A DNA stretch of 64,000 nt from Tragulus kanchil (taxonomy: Eukaryota > Chordata > Mammalia > Artiodactyla > Tragulidae). The position numbers and the translations under genes are program-made. This document shows positions 46,274 to 57,952 of this stretch, in pieces; the stretch's first letter is position 1, and each line of letters begins with the position of its first letter. Under the pieces are notes generated by a model. That model did not search any database and was not told where the DNA came from. It saw only the letters and a program-made list of their open reading frames with translations. The DNA is taken from NCBI GenBank assembly GCA_022376925.1, contig JAIOJX010000005.1, positions 91,981,001 to 92,045,000 on the forward strand, in the 5' to 3' direction.

Positions 46274-48361
46274 TACCCTGTCTCCATAAAACTGTAGTCC
46301 TCCCGCTTAGTACAATCTCCAGCTGAGCTTCTGGCTGTTCTAAAAATTGGCAACCTTTGTTCACTGCAGTGCATCACTCACTGTTTATTGCCAGTTGGAA
46401 AGAGAGCTTCAGTTACATTTAAAATATTCTAGTGTGAGGTGACTTTTCCATGCCATGTGAGCGCCAGGTTTTTCAGGAGAACTACAAGGTCTCTGCTTCT
46501 TGCTTCTTTTTTTTTTTTTTTTTTGATCCTATTAGGACTGTGATTACCTTGTCCCCGAGTGAGCTGGAGAGCTGGAGGAAAAGTCCTTCTGGTTCACAGT
46601 GAGAGGGTCTGTAATGGAGTCAGGCCAGAGCAGTCCTGACATAGCAGAATGTAGTTTTCGTGGAGCTAGAATGTGGAAAAGAACAATGCAGAGATAATGG
46701 TGAATTTTATCAGAGGCTGAAGAGCAGCCCTGCATTATTAATCAGCTTTCTTTATGGTGCCAGGGACAATGCCCTAACTCAAGCATGTAAGAAACACACT
46801 AAGCTTGATTGGCTCTCATAACCCCAAAGCCAAAACCAGAATACCTGAATCAGATGGTCACATGAAAGGACTCTTTCTCCACTTGCTGGTCAGTTGTCTC
46901 CTATGTTGCTTTATTCTTGAGCAGGCTCTCCTCAGTGATGGCAAAAATGACCCAAAGCAGCACTGAACTGACTTCTCACCAGCTTTAAAACTTCATCCAG
47001 AGGAATTCACCTCTTTCTTAGTAATTTTAGCAGCAGTTTTGAGATTACGTCTGAGCCATGTGCCAGCAGTGGATATGGAAAATTCCCTAAAGGAAAACAT
47101 TCTGTTCCCAGAGCAGAAGAGATGAAACTGGGTCTGTAAGAAACCAATAAAACCACTTACTTGCTATACTCCTTTGATGCCCCCTTTTGATCATCAACTA
47201 GAAGCAAAAATTGCACAGAGATAGCTTTTATTCTCTCTTTTGTACATTGACTCGTAATCTATGATTTTTCCTCAGGAAAATGTCAAAGGCACTATGATAT
47301 ACTAGAGTATCTGAGTGCTGTGCCATTTTGAAGCTTAAACATAACACCAGCAGAATTGACAAGTTCTCCCTGAGAGTTTGCTGACACAGAGTACTATAAC
47401 ACCCATGCTAAATCAAGCAGCAGGCTTCCATAGCTCAAAGGTAAAGCAAGGATGTGTCAGCCAGTTTCCTGACAGGAATTGACAGCTTTGGATAGGGACC
47501 TCCTGCTCTTTTTCGTGTGGAAATGCCTTCATATTTCTGACCTCTTTCGTGTTTCATCCCAATTTTTCTGTTCTCATGGGAACCATCATTATTTAGAATT
47601 AGTGATTCCTGACTGTTTTAAAAATGAGGACTTGTTTCAAACATAAGAGCCTATAAATATTTTGTGATAGTAGTTGACTCTCTTGTGTATATTAATATAC
47701 TGACTAAAAATAGTATCAAATAAATTCAGTTAAATTAATATTTTAAAAGAATTGTATCTTATTGATTGCAGCACATGAAAATGAACTGTATATGCATGTG
47801 TGAGATGTAAATTTATTCAGTCTGCATAGTAATGTGTAGATTTCTTACCATAACTCCATAAACCCTTTCTTTAAGAGGGTCAGGAAATTGGGTGCAGATG
47901 ACTTAGAATGATTCTTTCTATAGCTTTTGTGTTTGTCTTAACTCTAAAGGCCCAGGCCTCCAAATAGAAGGTCAGAGTCCCACATTCAGCCTCCGCTGCC
48001 CCTCTGTTTCCATTTCCTTTAAACAATTATCTCAAACTCTAATTTCAATTGAGAGAGAACTGACTAGACACCAAAGGAATTGACATTGACCATCACTACC
48101 ATAATAGTGAATCAGTACCAGTTCTGGACAATGAAAATGCAACTGACCAACATGCACTCCATGTTGAAGGCATCTGCAGAGAAAAGAGAATAGAACACTT
48201 TGATTTAAGACCTATCTCTCAAAGAACAATGATGACTCACATCAGAAGCATAGCATTTCACTTTCAATCAGGATCAAAGCTAGTACCGAAACATTTATAC
48301 CAGAAGGTAAATTGCTCTAAAGGTAGAAATTTAATGTGAGGATCATTTGGGAGGTTATATA
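46274..48361. other. Unassigned non-coding sequence
   Basis: No gene, exon-like segment or repeat family recognised. A T-tract at 46506-46524 could be the tail of an antisense retroposon, but I see no body attached to it. Confidence 0.55.
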
Positions 48362-48402
48362 TTCCCAGGTGGCTCAGTGGTAAAGAATCGACCTGCCAAT
48401 GC
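48362..48402 (+). mobile_element. Bov-tA SINE head fragment
   Basis: 'ttcccaggtggctcagtgg' followed by 'taaagaatcgacctgccaat' is the first 40 bases of a Bov-tA head. The body is absent: the next bases belong to an insertion, and the sequence after the insertion does not continue the SINE. The target was thus a truncated SINE. Confidence 0.75.
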
Positions 48403-49253
48403 TTTATTTCATTTTATTTTTTGGCCTCTCTTATTGTTTTTTTGCAAGTTTGACTTGTGTTTCTGTCACTTGAAAACTAAAAATTCTGGACTAATACAAG
48501 GAGTCATCACAGACTTAAGATACATGAACTTAAAATTGAGGTCTTTAGAAATGATTAGACATTGGCTTGCATTAACCAAATTCAAAGGAGACTGATGAGC
48601 AATACAGCATATTAATTATATGAACTCTTGCAAGTGTCTAAAATATTCATAGCTTCTACTCAGTGTACTTATTTCTAAGAATTAGGTTACCTGAAAAGTC
48701 TAAATTAGGCACACGATGGGAGAACATTGAAATGTGAACCTACTAAATTAGGACATTTCTTTGGTCAGCATCAGATAATCCTCAAAATTCCTTTTTATGC
48801 TTCAGATTGACTACCCCTCTTCTGTCACAAAACCTAATCAATTGTTTTGACTATTACCTTTCTCTAAACATTCAATTAGATTCCATTTTCTGAATTGCAA
48901 TCATATTCTCTTTCTGTCTTCACAAATCTTATGTTCTGATCACCTTGGTTGATATTTGAAAGAAGCTTTTTTTTTTTTTTTGCCCCCAAATTTTTGCCTC
49001 TTTTATTACTTTTTTATTTATTTATTTTCATCCATCTTTACTCTTTGGCCTGTGTAGGCCTCCCATTGCAGTGGCCTCTCTCATCGGAGACCACCGGCTC
49101 TGGGCACATGCACCCCAGAGCGCTGGCTCATAATTGGACACACCGGTCCAGCCGCTCAGCAGCATGTGGGATCTTTCCAGGCCAGAGATCAAACCGGTGC
49201 CCCTTGCCCTGCAAGATGGACTCTCTACCCACTGGACCACCTGCCAGTGCTTT
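48391..49253 (-). mobile_element. SINE-plus-flank retroinsertion with 15-bp TSD (copy B of R1)
   Basis: Direct repeats 'acctgccaatgcttt' (48391-48405) and 'acctgccagtgcttt' (49239-49253), one mismatch, bracket 833 bases. On the minus strand the order is SINE head and body (49238 to about 48967), a 520-base non-SINE segment matching 40018-40541, then an A-rich end (48443 to 48406). That is the layout of a SINE RNA that read through into its 3' flank and was inserted. The A-rich end also resembles the family's own tail ('aataagagaggccaaaaaat'). Confidence 0.8.
48967..49238 (-). mobile_element. CHR-derived SINE, antisense, within the R1 insertion
   Basis: T-tract, 'tttttgcctcttttattac', 'catctttactctttggcc', 'gagcgctggctcataattgg' and head complement 'ccactggaccacc'. 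Its head is more complete than that of copy A at 40.6 kb, and it lacks copy A's 18-base internal doubling. Confidence 0.88.
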
Positions 49254-49717
49254 TTAATGAAGCATCATGTGTCCCCAGTTTGTACTTGGTTCATGCCATC
49301 ACGTTTCCTGAACTATCAAGTGGACTTCTCTACCTGTGCTATGACAGATTTACCCTGACATGATTGCTCTCCCCAAGGCTTCCGTATGTGTTCAGAGAAC
49401 TACACCTTAAAGTGTGTTTCTTCTACCTTCACCACCAACCTTCCTTTCCCCAGCAGCAGCTACCCATAAAATAATGTTGGCCCATGAAAGGGACAAACAA
49501 TAGTCAATGATTCAGCTGTAGACGCCCAGTCTTATTGCCACTACCCAATATCCCAAACCTAGCTTTAGCCAGGTTGGAGAAAGTGACTAGAGAAGGCAGA
49601 ATAATACAAGTATTCCTCAATGATTCCCTCTATGACAGTGAAATGCTCAAGAAATCACTGGAATCAGAGTTTTGCATGAACTTTCAAAACATATACTGAA
49701 TATTTCTCTTTGGAAGC
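49254..49717. other. Unassigned non-coding sequence
   Basis: Nothing recognised. Confidence 0.6.
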
Positions 49718-51987
49718 ACACGGTAGAACTCTTATGGATCTGTTCCAGGTATTTACATTATTTTGCTCAAAACAAAATTTCACCTGTTAGAGAGCTTTGG
49801 GGTATTACTCTAAATTCACATAATAGCCAATGTGATACCAGGGTTATAGGAGGACAAGATTACTGCCATGTATTTCAAATACACAGCAGAATAATCAACA
49901 CAACTCAAACGTTTAAAACATTTAAATCATTCCTGTTGTGATTTATTCTTCAAATAAAAAGCTCAAGACTGGTGGTGGTTATTACATCAGCCTCTAAATC
50001 ACTCTTGTGTAATCAATTAACCTCATCACATTCAGATATTCAAATAGTTTTTACTGATACACAATTTTAATATCACCAATAAAATTTGTTTTCAATTACC
50101 AGCTTCACTAATGGCCTCCTGAAATTAATGTTTAGGGAAGTATCAGAAAGTTTCCTGTGTTGTCTGAGGGCTATATGCATTTTCTACACCATAGCGAAAT
50201 GATTTCATGCTATGACATTGTAACCCTTGGGATTTTTATTTTCTCATTTAAAAATGTGCAAGTCAAACAACCCAACCTACCCCATCCTACACATGAAACT
50301 TCAAGTACCCACTCTATTTTCCAAAGAAATCAGAAGGTCTGTACAGGTTCCTAACACCAAGGACTTTGTGGTGTTATAAACAAGTCAGTGCATAATCATA
50401 AAACACTTCTTGGCAGTAACTAAATCAAGAAGATCAGTGATGGCTGGCCTAAGCCAGTTATAAATTTTATAGCAATTTTTTAATGAGCCAAAGGAAGGTA
50501 ACTTATCAGCATTTTGTCTTTCAGTGTCAAATGAAAGAAAGCAGGAGAGAGGGAAATGAATCTAAAGTACATGGTGTTTGAGAGAAGAGGGGAAAGAGTG
50601 AGTAAAAATGGAAGAGAAAATAAAGCCAAACAAAAACCAAGTATCTAGAAGTTTACACATCTTTTAGTTTCAGGGTAGAAAGTTTTGGTTTGATTTTGTC
50701 GTCTAGGGGAAACCTCAAGTGCCAATGTAGCCTGGAAAGACATAAGGAAGGCTCACAGTTTGGGTGTTTGGGGTGAAATATAGCGGTATTCTTGCCTGGG
50801 AAATCCCATGGACAGAGACGCCTGGTGGGCTATAGTCCATGAGGTCACAAAGAGCTGGACACGGTAGAACTCTTATGGATCTGTTCCAGGTATTTACATT
50901 ATTTTGCTCAAAACAAAATTTCAAAACGGGGATTCTAAATTCACATAATAGCCAATGTGATACCAGGGTTATAGGAGGACAAGATTACTGCCATGTATTT
51001 CAAATACACAGCAGAATAATCAACACAACTCAAACGTTTAAAACATTTAAATCATTCCTGTTGTGATTTATTCTTCAAATAAAAAGCTCAAGACTGGTGG
51101 TGGTTATTACATCAGCCTCTAAATCACTCTTGTGTAATCAATTAACCTCATCACATTCAGATATTCAAATAGTTTTTACTGATACACAATTTTAATATCA
51201 CCAATAAAATTTGTTTTCAATTACCAGCTTCACTAATGGCCTCCTGAAATTAATGTTTAGGGAAGTATCAGAAAGTTTCCTGTGTTGTCTGAGGGCTATA
51301 TGCATTTTCTACACCATAGCGAAATGATTTCATGCTATGACATTGTAACCCTTGGGATTTTTATTTTCTCATTTAAAAATGTGCAAGTCAAACAACCCAA
51401 CCTACCCCATCCTACACATGAAACTTCAAGTACCCACTCTATTTTCCAAAGAAATCAGAAGGTCTGTACAGGTTCCTAACACCAAGGACTTTGTGGTGTT
51501 ATAAACAAGTCAGTGCATAATCATAAAACACTTCTTGGCAGTAACTAAATCAAGAAGATCAGTGATGGCTGGCCTAAGCCAGTTATAAATTTTATAGCAA
51601 TTTTTTAATGAGCCAAAGGAAGGTAACTTATCAGCATTTTGTCTTTCAGTGTCAAATGAAAGAAAGCAGGAGAGAGGGAAATGAATCTAAAGTACATGGT
51701 GTTTGAGAGAAGAGGGGAAAGAGTGAGTAAAAATGGAAGAGAAAATAAAGCCAAACAAAAACCAAGTATCTAGAAGTTTACACATCTTTTAGTTTCAGGG
51801 TAGAAAGTTTTGGTTTGATTTTGTCGTCTAGGGAAGCCTCAAGTGCCAATGTAACCTTGAAAGACATAAGGAAGGCTCACAGTTTGGGTGTTTGGGGTGA
51901 AATATAGCAGTATTCTTGCCTGGGAAATCCCATGGACAGAGAAGCCTGGTGGGCTATAGTCCATGAGGTCACAAAGAGCTGGACACG
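49718..51987. repeat. Tandem duplication D16 (period 1125-1141)
   Basis: Copies lie at 49718-50858 and 50859-51987. Near the start of the right copy, 'aaaacggggattc' (about 50924) replaces a longer 'cacctgttagagagctttggggtattactc' region of the left copy, a net loss of 16 bases. At the right end of the left copy there are several substitutions ('gtagcctgg' versus 'gtaaccttg', 'gacgcctgg' versus 'gaagcctgg'). The middle 800 bases look identical. Confidence 0.94.
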
Positions 51988-52010
51988 ACTGACCGACTAA
52001 TACAACACAA
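51900..52010 (+). mobile_element. Bov-tA SINE 3' part
   Basis: 'gtattcttgcctgggaaatc', 'catggacagagaagcctggt', 'cacaaagagctggacacg' and 'actgaccgactaat' are the last half of a Bov-tA element. A slightly altered copy without the final bases is at 50775-50862 (left copy of D16). Confidence 0.85.
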
Positions 52011-52465
52011 TGCATGGGGAAAATAGAGGGAGAGAGATAAGAAACAGACTGGGTAGAAACAGCAAATAACAGAAGAGAAGCCATGCTCAAAAGGTAACAA
52101 CCAGAGCCAGGTCATGATTATCACAACCTGTAGTTATTTGACCAGTTCTAACCACTACAGGATCTCCTCTGGAAACTGTTTTGAAAATCTCTTTGATAAT
52201 GGAAGTCTTTGCCACCTTGATGAAAAAAGTTAGCATTTGCATCTGGGACTATGAAAATGTATTCTGATTCAATAATAACCTGAACAAGCCAAAATAGAAT
52301 CCAGGTCCACTGTTCTAAATTAGACATTTCATTAGTCCAAGTAGATGTCATCGGCTAAATGTAAGCCCATTGTGGTGGTTTCTGAAGGAAAAAAAAAAAA
52401 AAGTGAGGAGGGGAAAAAACGCCCTGAGATTCTAGCCATTCTTTGTAGCTACATAGACAAAGCCA
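52011..52465. other. Unassigned non-coding sequence
   Basis: No gene or repeat recognised apart from an A-run at 52390-52402. Confidence 0.6.
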
Positions 52466-52771
52466 AGGCTTCCCAGGTGGCGCTAGTGGTAAAGAACCTG
52501 CCTTCCAGTGCAGGGGACATAAGAGAGGTGGGTTTGATCCCTGGGTCAGGAAGATTCTCTGCAGAAAGGTGTGGCAGCCTCCTCCAGTATTCTTTTTTTT
52601 TTTTTATTTAAATAGATGACTGGGTTTTTTTTTTTTTTTTTGACTTTTTATTTTTACAGAGTTTTGTTGTTTACTCCAGTATTCTTGCCTGAAAAATTCC
52701 TTGGACACAGGAGCCTGGTGGGCTACAGTTCATAGGGTTGCAAAGAGTCCAACATGACTGAAGCGCTTTAG
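52466..52771 (+). mobile_element. Bov-tA SINE, sense, interrupted
   Basis: The head 'ggcttcccaggtggcgctag' and B-box-like 'ggtttgatccc' (52531-52541) run to 52594. The body resumes at 52674 and ends near 'catgactgaagcgctt' (52771). A 79-base insertion splits it with a 13-bp TSD. Confidence 0.93.
52582..52686 (-). mobile_element. 79-bp LINE-1 3'-end micro-insertion with two T-tracts
   Basis: TSD 'ctccagtattctt' at 52582-52594 and 52674-52686 (exact). Minus-strand order: 32 bases of L1 3' end ('taaacaacaaaactctgt' then AATAAA), an A-tract, 19 unrelated bases ('cccagtcatctatttaaat') and a second A-tract at the TSD. The L1 part matches the ends of the elements at 6.35 kb and 20.05 kb. This fits an extreme 5'-truncated L1 carrying a short 3' transduction. 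Confidence 0.9.
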
Positions 52772-53350
52772 TATGCACACACTCAGACCAAGAGAGGTGG
52801 ATAGGAACCTTGACAAAGGGGTACAGATAACACAGCTGACATGTGTCCTTGGTGAGTTAGCAAGTAACCCTTAAAGCAAGAAGAACCTGTTTCAGTGAAG
52901 AAAGCAACCAGCCTCTACACTGCAAGAACTCTGCCTGGATTCACGCATTAGCATTCAGTTAGCTCAACTTTGGATGCAAAACTGAGCTCTGTTCCTCATG
53001 ACATTGCCACTAGCTTTTACATGTGTTCTCTCAGTTTGTTCACATCTCTGACTTTTGCCTTTAGTAATGCCTTTATCATCTGAGAAGTTGCCCTGTCACT
53101 TCCATTGTCTTTAAAAAAAAAATTGTCTTTTCCAAAAAAAGATTTTTCTTAATTCAAGAACTCATCTCTGTTACTTCAGGGGCCCTTTTGAATTTGCCCT
53201 GATAAGACAATGAGGAAAAACTTAGATAACTTAAAGAAAGCCCAGTTCCATTTTTTTTAAATTAGTTATAAAATAAAATAATTGGAGATGGGTTTCCTAC
53301 AGGAACAAAGATTCCAGTAACATTTAATTCTGCAGTATCTTGCATAAGTC
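52772..53350. other. Unassigned non-coding sequence
   Basis: Nothing recognised beyond short A-runs (53112, 53135, 53252). Confidence 0.6.
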
Positions 53351-53706
53351 AAAAAGTATTTAGGGCTTCTCTGGTGGTCCAGTGGGTAAGGACACTGCCT
53401 TGCAGTGCAAGGGGCGCTGGTTCAATCCCTGACCAGGGAAGATCCCACGTGCTGCGGAGTGGCTGGACCAATGTGTCCAATTACCGAGCCGGAGCTCTGG
53501 AACGCATGCACCCAGAGCCAGTGCTCTGCGACAACAGAGGCCACTGTGATGGGAGGCCCACATGGGCCAAAGAACTAAAGGTGGATGAAAATAGATAAAT
53601 GAAAGACCAATAGAAGTGACTCGCATGCCTCCCTCTCTCCCCACAAAATAAATAAATAAATAAATAAATAAATAAAAAGAATGGCAAAAAAAAAAAAGTG
53701 TTCAGA
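53351..53706 (+). mobile_element. CHR-derived SINE, sense, long-tail form
   Basis: The only sense-strand member, so it is the easiest to read. The tRNA-like head 'cttctctggtggtccagtgg' is followed by the B-box 'ggttcaatccc' (53419-53429). The body follows with 'ctggaccaatgtgtccaatt', 'gccagtgctctgcgacaac' and 'gaggccactgtgatggg', then 'gatgaaaatagataaatg', an extra segment ('accaatagaagtgactcgc'), (AAAT)n at 53647-53679 and an A-tract. Imperfect TSD 'aaaaagtatttag' / 'aaaaagtgttcag' (11 of 13). Confidence 0.92.
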
Positions 53707-53802
53707 ATAGTGATGAAGATGGTTAAGGATAGGGTAATGCACATACTAAGCTGCAAAATTTCCCAGAGCTGTAAAGGAAAAAGAAGAGTTCAAAGCTCTT
53801 GG

Positions 53803-55935
53803 AAAATTATTGATGTCATAAGTAAGGCAAAGCTTAGGATGAATAAAAAAATTTAATTCTTCTTATTTAATACCTGAGAATTTTTTTACTTACCGAAAAA
53901 AGAAAAAGAAAGCAAAAGCAAGAAAAGAAGTAGCTAAAGAGACAATTCAAGTAATTGTAATGAACAGCAATCAAATTCCATAAAGAAAATATCATAAAGA
54001 TATAATTGGAAAGAGCAAATATTTGATGTAAGAATTCTAATTTCAGACTTGCCTTTCTTCAACTCCCATGAAGGAACACATCATATGAAGGATTATAAAT
54101 TCCTCCCTCTGTGTCAGACCCCAAGTCAGCCATACTGTTCCTGGTTCTGATTTTTCTTTCTGTTAGTCAGTCAAAAAATGCAGAAAATGAATCACTAGAG
54201 TAGGAACTAGAGGTCCTTGCCTTACATCTTGAACTAGCTAATGTTAATGAATAAGTTTTAAGTTTTGGCAAAAATTAAACAGATGGACTTTTGAAGAACC
54301 ATCCTTCAGTCAAATGCGTAACTCCAGGCTGGCTTCAGAGCTGACAGACAGCCCATGCATTGCAGAAAGGACCCACACCTAGCAGGAGCCAGCATTGGTT
54401 TAGTGCTGTGCTGTCTTGAAATCTTAGTTTTTTACAGGAGACGTCACATTTTCATTTGCCCTAAGCCCTCCAGTCATGAGGTCAGTTCTGCCTTAACACT
54501 GCGTAGCCTCTGTTTACATATCTTCTAGAATTAGGATTGGAAGATTTCCAGCATCGATTCAGCTGGACTGTGTGAAGACACAAATGCTGCAGGATCCCCT
54601 CGCATTAAGAGAGCACAAGACTACAGTGGCTTTGAGGAGTTCCATTTCCAGCACCTATTTTCATCCTCTAAATCGACCACTATTCTCAAATGATAGAAAT
54701 TGCAGGATTAAACATGGAAGATTATCCAGCTCCTCTCTCACCTCAGTGACTGACCTCTCATTATTGTGCTGCTGACTAGTTAGATACTGCCACAAACAAA
54801 CCACCCCAAAGCTGAGGGGCTTAGGACAATATTCATTATTATTGTTCACAAATCCCACATTTGCCTTTTGGCTTTTTCAAAATTATTGATGTCATAAGTA
54901 AGGCAAAGCTTAGGATGAATAAAAAAATTTAATTCTTCTTATTTAATACCTGAGAATTTTTTTACTTACCGAAAAAAGAAAAAGAAAGCAAAAGCAAGAA
55001 AAGAAGTAGCTAAAGAGACAATTCAAGTAATTGTAATGAACAGCAATCAAATTCCATAAAGAAAATATCATAAAGATATAATTGGAAAGAGCAAATATTT
55101 GATGTAAGAATTCTAATTTCAGACTTGCCTTTCTTCAACTCCCATGAAGGAACACATCATATGAAGGATTATAAATTCCTCCCTCTGTGTCAGACCCCAA
55201 GTCAGCCATACTGTTCCTGGTTCTGATTTTTCTTTCTGTTAGTCAGTCAAAAAATGCAGAAAATGAATCACTAGAGTAGGAACTAGAGGTCCTTGCCTTA
55301 CATCTTGAACTAGCTAATGTTAATGAATAAGTTTTAAGTTTTGGCAAAAATTAAACAGATGGACTTTTGAAGAACCATCCTTCAGTCAAATGCGTAACTC
55401 CAGGCTGGCTTCAGAGCTGACAGACAGCCCATGCATTGCAGAAAGGACCCACACCTAGCAGGAGCCAGCATTGGTTTAGTGCTGTGCTGTCTTGAAATCT
55501 TAGTTTTTTACAGGAGACGTCACATTTTCATTTGCCCTAAGCCCTCCAGTCATGAGGTCAGTTCTGCCTTAACACTGCGTAGCCTCTGTTTACATATCTT
55601 CTAGAATTAGGATTGGAAGATTTCCAGCATCGATTCAGCTGGACTGTGTGAAGACACAAATGCTGCAGGATCCCCTCGCATTAAGAGAGCACAAGACTAC
55701 AGTGGCTTTGAGGAGTTCCATTTCCAGCACCTATTTTCATCCTCTAAATCGACCACTATTCTCAAATGATAGAAATTGCAGGATTAAACATGGAAGATTA
55801 TCCAGCTCCTCTCTCACCTCAGTGACTGACCTCTCATTATTGTGCTGCTGACTAGTTAGATACTGCCACAAACAAACCACCCCAAAGCTGAGGGGCTTAG
55901 GACAATATTCATTATTATTGTTCACAAATCCCACA
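53803..55935. repeat. Tandem duplication D17 (period 1076)
   Basis: Copies lie at 53803-54859 and 54879-55935, with a 19-base linker ('tttgccttttggctttttc') absent from both. No internal difference was noticed. Confidence 0.95.
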
Positions 55936-57866
55936 GCTGGCTGGCTGCTTCTGCTGACCTTGGTTAGGCCTGGCTTGGCATTTCTCTGTTTACTGAGAGG
56001 GATACAGAGGGAGGAAGAAGTGGGGCCACTTTTTTTTTTTTTTTTTACATGTATGTTCCCAGATCATTCATATGCATATCCCTGAGGTGGGGCCACTTTT
56101 GCAATAAATCTGCCACGCTCCCATGAATGGGAAGTTCTACTTGCTTGTCAAAACTCTACCTCAGCAAGCGTATCAGTGTGTGACCCTAAGCAAATCATTC
56201 GAGGTCTCCTGGTCCTGCCTCATATGCATAAATGAGGGCCCCTGGCCAGCTCACCTCTACAGCCCCTTCTGCTCTGACATCCTTATAGCCTACAAAGCTA
56301 TCTATTCCCATTTCAGCCACGGTTCCCACCTCCTCTTCATCCTCTGAACCAGACACTCCTGTTTGTAAATGCCCCTACAGGGCATTTAATCACAGGTGGA
56401 TCAAAGTGATCCATTTTTAGTGTACTTTGATCATTACAGTTTTGTCAGGCCCAGAAAACGTAATGCCAAAAACAGGAATTCAGAATTCTCCAGGGAAATG
56501 CTTAATTTCTTGGTCATGCCAGAAATCCTCTTGCTACATCGGGCAGCGCAGCAAAAGGTGAGGCCTCCAGGTCCAGAGTCTGTGGTTCTGGCTTCTAAAA
56601 TCCTTTCTCATTTGAATGCTCTCTGCACCACTCCACCTTCCCACCAGACTGCATCAAGCACTCGTGGCCCAAGCAAAATGCTCTGGCACAGCACTCTGCA
56701 GGCCTCTGAGCTGGGCAGTCTTCTCTTAAATAAATGAGAGGAACAGTGTGTTCTCTGAATGCTGCAGGATCCTCGCATTAAGAGAGCACAAGACTACAGT
56801 GGCTTTGAGGAGTTCCATTTCCAGCACCTATTTTCATCCTCTAAATCGACCACTATTCTCAAATGATAGAAATTGCAGGATTAAACATGGAAGATTATCC
56901 AGCTCCTCTCTCACCTCAGTGACTGACCTCTCATTATTGTGCTGCTGACTAGTTAGATACTGCCACAAACAAACCACCCCAAAGCTGAGGGGCTTAGGAC
57001 AATATTCATTATTATTGTTCACAAATCCCACAGCTGGCTGGCTGCTTCTGCTGACCTTGGTTAGGCCTGGCTTGGCATTTCTCTGTTTACTGAGAGGGAT
57101 ACAGAGGGAGGAAGAAGTGGGGCCACTTTTTTTTTTTTTTTTTACATGTATGTTCCCAGATCATTCATATGCATATCCCTGAGGTGGGGCCACTTTTGCA
57201 ATAAATCTGCCACGCTCCCATGAATGGGAAGTTCTACTTGCTTGTCAAAACTCTACCTCAGCAAGCGTATCAGTGTGTGACCCTAAGCAAATCATTCGAG
57301 GTCTCCTGGTCCTGCCTCATATGCATAAATGAGGGCCCCTGGCCAGCTCACCTCTACAGCCCCTTCTGCTCTGACATCCTTATAGCCTACAAAGCTATCT
57401 ATTCCCATTTCAGCCACGGTTCCCACCTCCTCTTCATCCTCTGAACCAGACACTCCTGTTTGTAAATGCCCCTACAGGGCATTTAATCACAGGTGGATCA
57501 AAGTGATCCATTTTTAGTGTACTTTGATCATTACAGTTTTGTCAGGCCCAGAAAACGTAATGCCAAAAACAGGAATTCAGAATTCTCCAGGGAAATGCTT
57601 AATTTCTTGGTCATGCCAGAAATCCTCTTGCTACATCGGGCAGCGCAGCAAAAGGTGAGGCCTCCAGGTCCAGAGTCTGTGGTTCTGGCTTCTAAAATCC
57701 TTTCTCATTTGAATGCTCTCTGCACCACTCCACCTTCCCACCAGACTGCATCAAGCACTCGTGGCCCAAGCAAAATGCTCTGGCACAGCACTCTGCAGGC
57801 CTCTGAGCTGGGCAGTCTTCTCTTAAATAAATGAGAGGAACAGTGTGTTCTCTGAAGGCTGCAGGT
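55660..57866. repeat. Tandem duplication D18 (period 1097-1099)
   Basis: Copies lie at 55660-56758 and 56759-57866. The right copy loses two C's at its start ('ggatcctcgc' versus 'ggatcccctcgc'). The end of copy 2 ('ctgaaggctgcaggtcc') is itself similar to its start ('ctgaatgctgcaggatcc'), a microhomology that may have promoted the join. Its first 275 bases are also in D17, so that part occurs three times. Confidence 0.94.
56020..56100 (-). mobile_element. 53-bp LINE-1 3'-end micro-insertion
   Basis: TSD 'gtggggccactttt' at 56020-56033 and 56087-56100. The insert is a T-tract plus 'acatgtatgttcccagatc', 'attcatatgcatatccctga', the antisense of the L1 3' end also seen at 6385-6420 and 20005-20040. 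The A-tail starts some 60 bases short of the usual L1 3' end, suggesting premature polyadenylation or internal priming. The D18 copy is at 57117-57197. Confidence 0.88.
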
Positions 57867-57952
57867 CCTGTCAGCTTTATGCTTGTCGATTTACATGGCA
57901 TTCAAAAAGACAAAACCATAAAATGTTACTCCAAAACGAAGTCTGGACAGTC
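56101..57952. other. Unassigned non-coding sequence (D18 material)
   Basis: No domain in the 74- and 113-codon ORFs at 56123 and 56396, which recur at 57220 and 57493 only because of D18. No repeat family recognised. Confidence 0.55.

Noticed and set aside
46506..46524. Another retroinsertion at the 19-base T-tract
   Set aside because: No element body or TSD could be found next to it.
53647..53679. Independent (AAAT)n microsatellite
   Set aside because: It is the tail of the SINE at 53.4 kb, between its body and A-tract.
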